A stretch of DNA of 19,870 nucleotides from the NCBI GenBank assembly GCA_027487145.1, contig JAIYEC010000025.1, forward strand, positions 1 to 19,870, written 5' to 3'. Shown here piece by piece: positions 1-7,093 of this stretch; positions within the stretch are counted from its first letter, which is position 1; each line of letters opens with the position of its first letter. A program made the translations under genes and the position numbers. The DNA is from a bacterium. Lineage in GTDB: Bacteria > Patescibacteriota > Minisyncoccia > Phycocordibacterales > UBA918. A model generated the notes under the pieces. The model did not search any database. It was not told the DNA's origin and saw only the letters and a list, made by a program, of their open reading frames with translations.

Positions 1-75
1 TACCGCCAATATAGTTCTGGGTTCAAACTTCCTCTCTGGAGATGGAGGGGATGAGGGAGTGTTTGTGGATGCGAG
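1..75 (+). repeat. Direct repeat copy 1 within fibre gene
   Basis: This stretch aligns without gaps to 1744-1818 (offset 1743 bases, 581 codons), with an identical core GGTTCAAACTTCCTCTC and GGGGATGAGGGA. It encodes a repeated ANI(V/L)LGSNFLSGDGGDEG segment. It shows that the protein is built from long duplicated modules and that the gene continues upstream. Confidence 0.85.
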
Positions 76-2419
76 TGGGAGAGTTGGAGTAGCGACAACA
101 ACTTTTTCGTTTAGTGATCGATTTAGGGTAGCAGGACAGTCAACATTCTCTGATGATTTCAACCCTCTGCTTGTTAGAAATACCAGTGGGACAGAGCGAT
201 TCGAGGTGTCAACAAATAACAATACAATAGATATTGTTGGTTTTGCTATAAACAACCTTCTGTCAACTAATTTGCAGTTTTACGGCGCAAGCGGGTCAGG
301 ATCAACTAAATTTGGAGGAAATAATTTCAATTTCCCAGCTCGATTATCGACCGCAGGTACTACAAATGATAATACAGCTAATGCTTTCGCTGCGCTAAAT
401 TCGAGTGATACTACATTATTCTTAGTTCGAAATGACGGTAACGTCGGAATCGGCACCTCAAATCCAATCTTCCCACTTGAAGTAAATGGTAGTGGTACTA
501 ATCAACTCACTGGCGCATTAACTGATGCTGGTGGACGACAGGGAACCTTGGCACTAATTGGTAACTCTAGTTCAGCTGGAGCTGGTGGAGCGCTTCTCTT
601 CGGTAATACGCAATCAAATAGCGCTAACTCAGTTGGGTTTGCAGCGATTAAAGGGTTATTGACTGATGGTTCTACAAACACCGCAGGTAATTTGGTATTT
701 TCAACTCGAAACCTCACATCTGATACATCACTGACAGAACGTCTCCGCATCACCGCCGCTGGTAACATCGGAATCGGCACCACCAATCCTCTTGCTCGTC
801 TTGTGGTACAGGATGCAACTTCAAAAGACGGTACTATTCGTCTTGGGGATGATCCTGTATATTACGGAATAATGAACCATACCTTCCTGACGGGAGAGGT
901 TAGATTCGGTAGTATAGGAACCGGTACGTTTACGACTCTGTACTCCTCTAGTGCAGAACGCCTCCGCATCACCGCCGCTGGCAACATCGGTATCGGCACC
1001 TCAACTCCAGGCGCTCTCCTCGATGTCCAAGGTGCTGCACAGTTTGGTACCGGTAACGTCAACCTCATTACAGCAGCTGGTCAACTCGCTGGTCTTTCAA
1101 GCACCTTTGTAGCAGCTGGTACGTCGGCTAACTTCGATGGCATCATTAGTGACAATACTGGATCAGGTGCGCTGGTGTTTGGAACCTCACCGACCTTGAC
1201 CACACCAAACCTCGGTACTCCATCAACACTTGTTGGTACCAACATTACTGGTACAGCTTCAGGATTAACTGTAGGTAATGCTGTTAACCTTAGTACAAAC
1301 AGAACTAACTGGGCAACAAATGGAACTATTTCTGCAGTAGTCGGTCAGCTCAGTTGGAAGCATTATGGTAATGGACACACTATATTTGATGCTTCAAATA
1401 GTACCGCTCCAGATGGTTCTACAATTAGTAATACTAATGCACAAAATGCCTGGACTTCTACGTATCCAACACTGATGGGGTGGAATGGATCTAACACCTA
1501 CGGGGTGCGGGTAGATTCGGCTCGGTTGGCAGATACTGTCACCACCAACGCCAACCTAAGTGGTGTGGTGACATCAAGTGGAAATACTACTTCATTTGGT
1601 TCATTTGGATCAGGTACCTTTGCAGCTGCGTTAACTGATGAAACAGGATCTAGCAACGTTGTCTTCTCAGCTTCACCAACCTTTACCGGAACAGTGAACA
1701 CAGCCGCTCTCACCGCGTCAGGAAATCTAACCCTCTCTGGCACTGCTGCTAATATTCTCCTTGGTTCAAACTTCCTCTCGGGAGATGGTGGGGATGAGGG
1801 AATTGCGGTTGATGCTAGCGGAAATGTGACTGTAAGTGGGTATGGGTTCTTTGACGGGGAGGGATTAGCTACCGATCTTCGAGTTGGAGCTCTCTATGGA
1901 GATTTAGGACTTTATATTAACACTGGTTATAATATGCAGTTTGATGTCGCAGACAGTGCTAGAGATTTCCAGTTTACAAATGCTAATACAGCGCGACTCA
2001 CTATCGATGGTGCAACGGGTAACCTTGATATTCCAGCAGGAGATATTTCAGTATGTTCTGGTGGTGCTTGTGCAAGCACACAAAATGGTGATGGTACCAT
2101 TACTGCTGAACGATCAATTGTTTCTGAAGAAGGAACTCTTGGTACGACTGGCGCAATCACTGTTAACTGGGATGATGGTAATCAACAGCGAGTGAATAGT
2201 AGTACTGGTAATATGACATTCAGCTTCTCTAATGCAACCGCTGGTCAGACTCTGAGGTTGGTAGTCTGTTTTGGAGGAGCTCACACTATTACTTGGCCTA
2301 CGATCAGGTGGGCAGGAGGGACTGCACCGACCCCTACTTCAACGAGTGGTAAATGTGATGTGTTCTCATTCCTTTATACTGGTACTGAGTACTTTGGTCA
2401 GTCATCATTAAACTTCTAA
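2..2419 (+). CDS. Giant tail-fibre-like repeat surface protein, C-terminal part (5' truncated by window)
   Basis: The frame is open to the window edge, and residues before the GTG at 59 (ANIVLGSNFLSGDGGDEG) match an internal segment at 1744-1818, so the true start lies upstream. The visible ~806 residues are rich in Gly, Thr, Asn and Ser. They carry repeated motifs typical of trimeric phage tail fibres and bacterial beta-helical adhesins: GNVGIGTSNP near 450-470, GNIGIGTTNP near 765-790, GNIGIGTSTP near 980-1010, and two 'TGSGALVF/TGSSNVVF...SPT' units near 1155-1200 and 1645-1690. The last ~100 residues (TWPTIRWAGGTAPTPT, then KCDVFSFLYTGTEYFG) resemble a C-terminal beta domain common in phage tail or neck appendage proteins. 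Three Cys pairs or singles cluster in the C-terminal third. There is no enzyme motif and no visible anchor. Probable role is an extracellular fibre or adhesin; export is inferred because the signal sequence would lie outside the window. Confidence 0.85.
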   Translation, partial: TANIVLGSNFLSGDGGDEGVFVDASGRVGVATTTFSFSDRFRVAGQSTFSDDFNPLLVRNTSGTERFEVSTNNNTIDIVGFAINNLLSTNLQFYGASGSGSTKFGGNNFNFPARLSTAGTTNDNTANAFAALNSSDTTLFLVRNDGNVGIGTSNPIFPLEVNGSGTNQLTGALTDAGGRQGTLALIGNSSSAGAGGALLFGNTQSNSANSVGFAAIKGLLTDGSTNTAGNLVFSTRNLTSDTSLTERLRITAAGNIGIGTTNPLARLVVQDATSKDGTIRLGDDPVYYGIMNHTFLTGEVRFGSIGTGTFTTLYSSSAERLRITAAGNIGIGTSTPGALLDVQGAAQFGTGNVNLITAAGQLAGLSSTFVAAGTSANFDGIISDNTGSGALVFGTSPTLTTPNLGTPSTLVGTNITGTASGLTVGNAVNLSTNRTNWATNGTISAVVGQLSWKHYGNGHTIFDASNSTAPDGSTISNTNAQNAWTSTYPTLMGWNGSNTYGVRVDSARLADTVTTNANLSGVVTSSGNTTSFGSFGSGTFAAALTDETGSSNVVFSASPTFTGTVNTAALTASGNLTLSGTAANILLGSNFLSGDGGDEGIAVDASGNVTVSGYGFFDGEGLATDLRVGALYGDLGLYINTGYNMQFDVADSARDFQFTNANTARLTIDGATGNLDIPAGDISVCSGGACASTQNGDGTITAERSIVSEEGTLGTTGAITVNWDDGNQQRVNSSTGNMTFSFSNATAGQTLRLVVCFGGAHTITWPTIRWAGGTAPTPTSTSGKCDVFSFLYTGTEYFGQSSLNF
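737..781 (+). repeat. 45-bp direct repeat, copy 1 (RLRITAAGNIGIGT)
   Basis: It matches 956-1000 at 42 of 45 bases, 219 bases (73 codons) apart in frame. It encodes ERLRITAAGNIGIGT. A more divergent third unit lies near 430-470 (NDGNVGIGTSNP). Confidence 0.9.
956..1000 (+). repeat. 45-bp direct repeat, copy 2 (RLRITAAGNIGIGT)
   Basis: Second copy of the 737-781 unit. The three differing bases are synonymous or near-synonymous, so the peptide ERLRITAAGNIGIGT is unchanged. This suggests selection on the protein or fairly recent duplication. Confidence 0.9.
1744..1818 (+). repeat. Direct repeat copy 2 within fibre gene
   Basis: Second copy of the module found at 1-75. It encodes ANILLGSNFLSGDGGDEG followed by IAVDASGNVTVSG, where copy 1 has VFVDASGRVGVA, so the similarity extends past the near-identical DNA core. 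Confidence 0.85.
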
Positions 2420-2430
2420 CGTACATATAT

Positions 2431-3666
2431 ATGTATCAGAACCAATCACCAAAAATAAATATTCTACAATATCTCGGTATGGGCATTTTTGTGGTAGGTG
2501 TTGTATGGGGTATATTGCTTAGTATTGATTGGTTGGGAAACTATCTTGCACCGCCGGTAACTGTCTCAGAAGAGGTCATTCCTGATTTTTTGCAATTGAA
2601 ATCACGACCGCAAGACGTGTTGTATGCTGAAGCGTATGTAAATAGCCGTGGGGAAGAGGAGTTACGGTATGCCTATGCCACGGGAGGAGTGGAGTCGGTC
2701 GATGGCGAAGCTATTGACCGACGGACGCCTAACTCTCGAACCGAGGTTTTGTCGGTTGAACAAAAAGGAAATGAAAAAATTGAAACTCTTTCTACTAGCT
2801 TTTACTCAGCCCCACAGTTTTATGAAGATAATGGACAATGGCGACAGATAGAGTATGCCACCACGACACCAGAAGTTTTTTCGGCTTCGGGAGCAATCCA
2901 GTATGTACAGCGTCGTGAGTGGTGGGAGCGGTTACTGCCTGGCCAGCCACTCTTTGCTCAGACGTCTACGTTTAGACCTGATCCTAACACTGAGACAAGT
3001 AGTGTGGATGGATTTGTCGCTATGGGGGATCAGTCACCTGATTGGAGTGTTTATAATAAATGTTCCGCTGTCAGGGATGATATAAGTGGAAATGCATTAG
3101 GAGACAGTGACGTTAACTTTACTGTCGGAGTAACCCAAACAGCATTTGATTTCCCTCCACTTCTTGATAATCAAGGAGAAGACGAGTTTGGTTGCGAAAT
3201 TTCTAGAGGTTTTTTCTTGTTCGATACCTCAAGTTTGCCAAATGATGCAGTAGTGAGTGCTGCAACATTACAAGTGTATGTAAACTCTAGATCTGGGTCA
3301 GAGGAAGCTGTTGTGACATCCTCAAATCCAGCTTCAAATACAGGACTGGTTCTTGACGATTATCCAGATGTAGGCACAACGCTCCTCTCTAATACTATTA
3401 GTGTCGCAAGTATGACTACCGGGGCGTATAACACGTTCACTTTGAATGCAACAGGTATGACAAATATTAGTACAACCGGGGTAACAAAAAAGGCTATCAG
3501 GATGAAGAATGAGATTGACGCTACTTTTTCATCAATTATAAGTGGTGGCGTAGTTGATAATTTTAGCCTTCGCGCGGCGGAGACTACAGGAACATCCCAA
3601 GATCCGCGACTTGATGTCACCTATACAGCAAGCTCATTCTCGATTGGACAGTGGTTCCCATTTTGA
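2431..3666 (+). CDS. Membrane-anchored surface protein with DNRLRE-like C-terminal domain
   Basis: A 411-residue protein. A hydrophobic segment at about residues 12-35 (LGMGIFVVGVVWGILLSIDW) follows a short N-terminus and should act as an uncleaved anchor or signal. The middle (about 50-190) is hydrophilic, with several Trp/Tyr-rich stretches. From about residue 240 the pattern RGFFLFDTSSLPNDAVVSAA-TLQVYV, followed by alternating beta strands and a terminal RLDVTY, is typical of DNRLRE-type beta-sandwich domains of secreted cell-wall or repeat proteins. It begins 11 bases after the fibre gene and ends with TGA. The neighbourhood suggests a partner of the fibre protein at the cell surface. No catalytic motif is visible; function unknown. 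The domain assignment is by pattern only. Confidence 0.8.
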   Translation: MYQNQSPKINILQYLGMGIFVVGVVWGILLSIDWLGNYLAPPVTVSEEVIPDFLQLKSRPQDVLYAEAYVNSRGEEELRYAYATGGVESVDGEAIDRRTPNSRTEVLSVEQKGNEKIETLSTSFYSAPQFYEDNGQWRQIEYATTTPEVFSASGAIQYVQRREWWERLLPGQPLFAQTSTFRPDPNTETSSVDGFVAMGDQSPDWSVYNKCSAVRDDISGNALGDSDVNFTVGVTQTAFDFPPLLDNQGEDEFGCEISRGFFLFDTSSLPNDAVVSAATLQVYVNSRSGSEEAVVTSSNPASNTGLVLDDYPDVGTTLLSNTISVASMTTGAYNTFTLNATGMTNISTTGVTKKAIRMKNEIDATFSSIISGGVVDNFSLRAAETTGTSQDPRLDVTYTASSFSIGQWFPF

Positions 3667-3668
3667 TT

Positions 3669-3677
3669 TGATACAAT
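3669..3677 (+). promoter_or_regulatory. Extended -10 promoter, leaderless
   Basis: TGATACAAT (TGn plus TACAAT) ends 6 bases before the ATG at 3684, placing the predicted transcription start at or next to the start codon. No Shine-Dalgarno is present. It overlaps the TGA stop region of the preceding gene. Confidence 0.55.
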
Positions 3678-3683
3678 ATATAT

Positions 3684-4505
3684 ATGAAAGCCTTTAAACA
3701 GTTCGTCTTTTATAACAACACTATCCCCATAGCGTTTGGGATCTTATTCCTTGGCGCAGGCGCCACCTTTGCTGCTAGTGAAGATGCTAGGGAAGTAGTG
3801 GTACAAGAAACACAGAGGGTAGTATCTACAGATAATTCATACCTCTTAGACACAACTATTACCGACGCTACAGTAGATATTACAATTAAGGGCGTGACTG
3901 AAGATGCGGATTCATACTATGTCGAGTATGATTTGGCTAGTATTGAACTGAAAGATGCCGTTTGGCAGCCTACCACTCGAACCCTTACACTCACGGTAAG
4001 TAAAGATTCAGTAGTAAGTCGAGACCTTGGTCTGTATGCAGAGGAAGAGCTGGCTGAGGTACATGGTGCAGAAGTGCGTCAACTCAAGGAAATCCAGAAA
4101 CAAGAACGTGCGTCTGGTGTTACTTATAAAGCACTGGCGACTGAGTATAGTGGACTAGTGGGTCAGTTCCTTGATCCTTCTCAAGAAGTGTTTCCTGGTT
4201 ACAATCCTTTGATTGATCCTCAAGTAGGAGTGCCACTTTCAAAAGATCAGGAACGAGCTCATGAGGCTGTGCGGAGGCTTATAGAGGAAGAGCGAGAAAA
4301 GCGGGAGCGAGAGCAGGCGGTACCAGACGGACCATCTCAAGACGAATCACCATCAGGCAACACTGAAGAACCATCACCTGAGTCGACCCCAGAACCAGCT
4401 CCAGAACCAGCTCCTGAAGCACCACCGGTTATTGAACCGGTAGTGGAGCCGTCACCTAGTGAGCCTCCATCTGACCCCGGAAATGGCAGTACTGAAGCTA
4501 CTTAG
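3684..4505 (+). CDS. Exported protein with Pro/Glu-rich C-terminal tail
   Basis: 273 residues. A signal peptide spans about 1-31 (hydrophobic IPIAFGILFLGAGATFA, likely cut before ASEDA). Residues ~45-110 look like a compact beta domain (VDITIKGVTEDADSYYVEYD ... RTLTLTVSKD). A mixed region (~115-185) contains the phrase GLVGQFLDPSQEVFPGYNPL, which I recall from Parcubacteria proteins encoded near large surface proteins. Next comes a charged helix (~190-215, EEEREKREREQ) and a low-complexity tail of Pro/Glu/Ser repeats (PEPAPEPAPEAPP) that may span or bind the wall. Its own extended -10 box lies 6 bases before the ATG. Molecular role unknown; it is probably secreted and may be associated with the upstream fibre. 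Confidence 0.8.
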   Translation: MKAFKQFVFYNNTIPIAFGILFLGAGATFAASEDAREVVVQETQRVVSTDNSYLLDTTITDATVDITIKGVTEDADSYYVEYDLASIELKDAVWQPTTRTLTLTVSKDSVVSRDLGLYAEEELAEVHGAEVRQLKEIQKQERASGVTYKALATEYSGLVGQFLDPSQEVFPGYNPLIDPQVGVPLSKDQERAHEAVRRLIEEEREKREREQAVPDGPSQDESPSGNTEEPSPESTPEPAPEPAPEAPPVIEPVVEPSPSEPPSDPGNGSTEAT

Positions 4506-4531
4506 ACTTATACACAGAAACGCTAATTTCC

Positions 4532-4559
4532 ATACCAAAAACACTTTAATTGGTATAAA
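4532..4559 (+). promoter_or_regulatory. Extended -10 promoter overlapped by an inverted repeat
   Basis: ATACCAA (4532-4538) and TTGGTAT (4550-4556) form a 7-bp inverted repeat around an 11-base spacer. The right arm overlaps TGGTATAAA (4551-4559), a TGn-extended -10 for the surface operon starting at 4584. The arrangement resembles a repressor site over a promoter; that reading is inference. Confidence 0.4.
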
Positions 4560-4583
4560 ATAAGTGTAATTAATATATTTATT

Positions 4584-5294
4584 ATGCAGCTCACACAACA
4601 ACATCTTATACTATCTGCAAAACAAGCTTTTGTGCTTTCGTTAGCAGGAATTGTGACTTTAGTTAGTACATTTATGGTCTTTGAACCAAAAATTAGTCGT
4701 GGACAAGCTGCTGTGACACCAGATTTTCGTATCCGTCAGACAATTACCGCTGAGACTTCTTTCTTAGTTAATCCCGCGAACGTCACTATGGTGGGGAGTA
4801 TTGCTGGTCTCTCTGGTGGTAATGCTACTGGTACTACTCGGTACGTAGTTCGTTCAAACAATGCAACTGGGTATTATGTCGATATTAGCTTCTTTGATAA
4901 CCCTGGTCCACATGCTATGCGGGGTGATATCGATGGAGGTGCACAAATTAGAGATTACGGGGGTGATGTAGCTGGTCAACCTTCATTTAACCTCACCGCT
5001 AGTACCGCAGCGCAGTTTGCGTACTCAAACTATTCCTCAACTACGTCTGATACCGACGACTCATTTCTCAGTAACGGAACAAGTGCTTGCAATACTGGAA
5101 TCACACAGGTAATCGGTCGTTGTTGGAAGTCACCAAGCACAACTGGCTTTAGAATAATTGACCGAAACACCGCGGCTGCATCTGGCGCAACCTCGACACT
5201 TTACTTCCGTGTTCGGGTACCGTCTAACCCAAATCCAATCCCAACTGCTCAGACATACACTGCCACCGCCACCTTGTCAGTCTTTGTTCAGTAG
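4584..5294 (+). CDS. Small secreted beta-rich surface protein A (C-x10-C-W family)
   Basis: 236 residues, first gene of the 4584-8695 set. An N-terminal hydrophobic segment (about 12-33, FVLSLAGIVTLVSTFMVF) is a signal peptide or anchor. The mature part has the phrase VTMVGSIAGLSGGNATGTTR...NNATGYYVDI and a C-terminus with CNTGITQVIGRCW, then SGATSTLYFRVRV and YTATATLSVFV. The same ordered elements, including the exact C-x10-C-W spacing, occur in the protein at 6325-7086, so the two are paralogues. The Cys pair probably forms a disulphide. The fold and genomic partner recall WxL-type surface proteins, but no true W-x-L motif pair is present. It is followed after 21 bases by the two-Ig-domain anchor protein. 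Confidence 0.8.
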   Translation: MQLTQQHLILSAKQAFVLSLAGIVTLVSTFMVFEPKISRGQAAVTPDFRIRQTITAETSFLVNPANVTMVGSIAGLSGGNATGTTRYVVRSNNATGYYVDISFFDNPGPHAMRGDIDGGAQIRDYGGDVAGQPSFNLTASTAAQFAYSNYSSTTSDTDDSFLSNGTSACNTGITQVIGRCWKSPSTTGFRIIDRNTAAASGATSTLYFRVRVPSNPNPIPTAQTYTATATLSVFVQ

Positions 5295-5315
5295 GCTATT
5301 CTGTAGTCACCTATT

Positions 5316-6305
5316 ATGACTACCTCTTTGAAAACAGTTATCTGTCTTTTGACACTTGTCATAGCCCTGCCAGTCTTTGCGCAAGAGTCTGCTACTACTA
5401 GCGAATCAACCGCAGCCGGTCGTTGGTACCAAGTAGAAAAAATTGAAGGTGATATAGCAGTAGGAGACTTTGTAGTTGGTCCTGGTCGAGCAGAAATAAA
5501 TGCCAAGCCTGGTGAAACAATCGTCGAAGAAATTATCATCACTAACAGAATTAGCGATGATAGAGTCTTTACCCTGACTGTCGATGATATTACCGGATCG
5601 ACTGACGGAAGTAGTTCGGTCTCTCTCACAAACGGGGTTCGAGGGCCATATAGTATTCGGGACTATATTTCGTTTCCGGAAAATTCTATTACCTTAGATT
5701 TGGGAGAGCGAGCTCGTATCCCTGTTACAATTAAAATCCCCCAAGATGCAGAGCCTGGAGGTCTTTACGGGAGTGTGCTGGTATCTACTGACAGAACATC
5801 TGAGTCTGGACCAAATGGTTCCCGAACTCCTATCATGGCTCGAATTGGGTCACTCTTTTTTGTAACAATTGATGGTGCAGTTGAAAGATCAGGAAAGTTG
5901 ACCGGCATTGCAGCTATTGATGGTAAATCATGGTATGAAAAGGGACCTATAAATCTTGGTATTTCTTATGAAAATACTGGTTCAGTGCATCTTAATCCCT
6001 ACGGTGAATTATCAATCAGAAACATGTTCGGTGAAGAAGTTGGTTTTGTAGAGCTCGAACCATGGTTTGTCTTACCAAAATCTCTTCGAACGAGAGAGGT
6101 TGCTTGGGACAGAGAATTTTTGTTTGGTAGGTATGTCATTACTGCTCGAGTTAATCGAGGGTATGATGATGTGGTAGATGAGATGTCGACGACATTTTGG
6201 GTATTACCGTGGAAAATCACTCTGGGAACTTTTGCGGTACTGTTCATTATTATTTTCTCTATCCGGGCATTTTTCCGCACCTTTGAATTCAAACGAAAAT
6301 CTTAA
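5316..6305 (+). CDS. Membrane-anchored two-Ig-domain protein resembling DUF916/WxL-interacting proteins
   Basis: 329 residues. Signal peptide 1-22 (ICLLTLVIALPVFA, cut before QESAT). The first domain (~40-155) starts VGPGRAEINAKPGETIVEEI and runs through IPVTIKIPQDAEPGGLYGSV, the standard pattern of a DUF916-like Ig domain with its PGG-Y-G motif. A second beta domain (~165-295) contains ISYENTGSVHLNPYGELSIR. A single C-terminal membrane helix (~301-320) ends in a basic tail (FKRKS), so the protein is displayed outside and anchored at its C-terminus. In Firmicutes, proteins of this architecture bind WxL proteins and peptidoglycan. Here it sits between two paralogous small secreted proteins, matching that type of cluster. 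The assignment comes from motif order and topology, not a search. Confidence 0.8.
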   Translation: MTTSLKTVICLLTLVIALPVFAQESATTSESTAAGRWYQVEKIEGDIAVGDFVVGPGRAEINAKPGETIVEEIIITNRISDDRVFTLTVDDITGSTDGSSSVSLTNGVRGPYSIRDYISFPENSITLDLGERARIPVTIKIPQDAEPGGLYGSVLVSTDRTSESGPNGSRTPIMARIGSLFFVTIDGAVERSGKLTGIAAIDGKSWYEKGPINLGISYENTGSVHLNPYGELSIRNMFGEEVGFVELEPWFVLPKSLRTREVAWDREFLFGRYVITARVNRGYDDVVDEMSTTFWVLPWKITLGTFAVLFIIIFSIRAFFRTFEFKRKS

Positions 6306-6306
6306 G

Positions 6307-6315
6307 TGGTACACT
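6307..6315 (+). promoter_or_regulatory. Extended -10 promoter, near-leaderless
   Basis: TGGTACACT ends 9 bases before the ATG at 6325 in the 19-base gap after the preceding gene. It could give an internal start within the surface operon. Predicted leader is 0-4 bases. Confidence 0.45.
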
Positions 6316-6324
6316 TAGGGCTAC

Positions 6325-7086
6325 ATGAAGGCTTCACTTTTTTCAGTCAGCGCCATCAGTGCGATACTCACTATTACTACTCTTCTTTCACTACAGCTTG
6401 GGTTTGCTCAAGTAGCGTCCAGCACGAACTATCAATTACAGAGTGATAGTATTAACTTTGGTGGGGGTTTTTCTAGTAGTACAAACTACCGACAAGAAAG
6501 CACGTTTGGTGAGATTGGTACCGGGCAAAGTAGTAGTACTAATTATATGCTTCGAGCAGGGTATCAGCAGATGCAAGAGGTATATCTTAGCATCACGGCA
6601 CCATCTGACGTTACTATGAGTCCGAATCTCGCAGGTATTACTGGTGGTACAGCAAATGGTTCGGCGACGGTGACAGTCACCACTGATAGTCCGGCGGGGT
6701 ATAGTCTAAGTATTCAGAGCTCTACTAGTCCAGCTATGCAAAGTACGTTGGGTACAATACCAGACTATAATCATGGGTTGGACGCAGATTTTACGTTTTC
6801 AGTAGTACCAGGATCTGTGTCATTTGGGTTTTCACCATCAAGTGTTGATGTGGTGTCTGCATTTAGAGATAACAGCTCAGTGTGTGGAGTAGGTTCACTT
6901 GATACACCGCTTGCCTGTTGGGCAGGATTGTCAACTACTCCAACGATTATTTCACAAGGAGCTAGATCAAATCACCCTTCAGGTGCAACAACAACAATGC
7001 ACTTTCGGGTGGGTGTGGGAAGTGGTTCTGGGGTAATTGCTGGTCAATATACAGCTACCACTACTTTGACCGCGCTCCCACTATAA
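6325..7086 (+). CDS. Small secreted beta-rich surface protein B (C-x10-C-W family, SSTNY repeats)
   Basis: 253 residues. Signal peptide about 1-28 (ISAILTITTLLSLQLGFA). The mature N-terminus carries three SSTNY units ending at Tyr36, Tyr55 and Tyr74, a perfect 19-residue period of the type seen in many exported proteins (SSTNYQLQ, SSTNYRQE, SSTNYMLRAGYQ). The second half shares ordered motifs with the protein at 4584-5294: VTMSPNLAGITGGTANG, SPAGYSLSI, CGVGSLDTPLACW (C-x10-C-W), SGATTTMHFRV and YTATTTLTAL. It is thus a paralogue with an added N-terminal repeat module. The next gene starts 7 bases later. Probable ligand or structural partner of the anchored proteins around it; function not known. 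Confidence 0.8.
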   Translation: MKASLFSVSAISAILTITTLLSLQLGFAQVASSTNYQLQSDSINFGGGFSSSTNYRQESTFGEIGTGQSSSTNYMLRAGYQQMQEVYLSITAPSDVTMSPNLAGITGGTANGSATVTVTTDSPAGYSLSIQSSTSPAMQSTLGTIPDYNHGLDADFTFSVVPGSVSFGFSPSSVDVVSAFRDNSSVCGVGSLDTPLACWAGLSTTPTIISQGARSNHPSGATTTMHFRVGVGSGSGVIAGQYTATTTLTALPL

Positions 7087-7093
7087 GAGATAT

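Noticed and set aside
502..1743. Open frames on the - strand within the fibre gene
   Set aside because: They mirror the repetitive + strand composition (proline/valine-rich complements of Gly/Thr codons) and show no domain or start signal.
59..2419. GTG at 59 as the true start of the fibre gene
   Set aside because: The frame is open back to base 2 and the residues before 59 match an internal repeat of the same protein, so the gene is truncated by the window.
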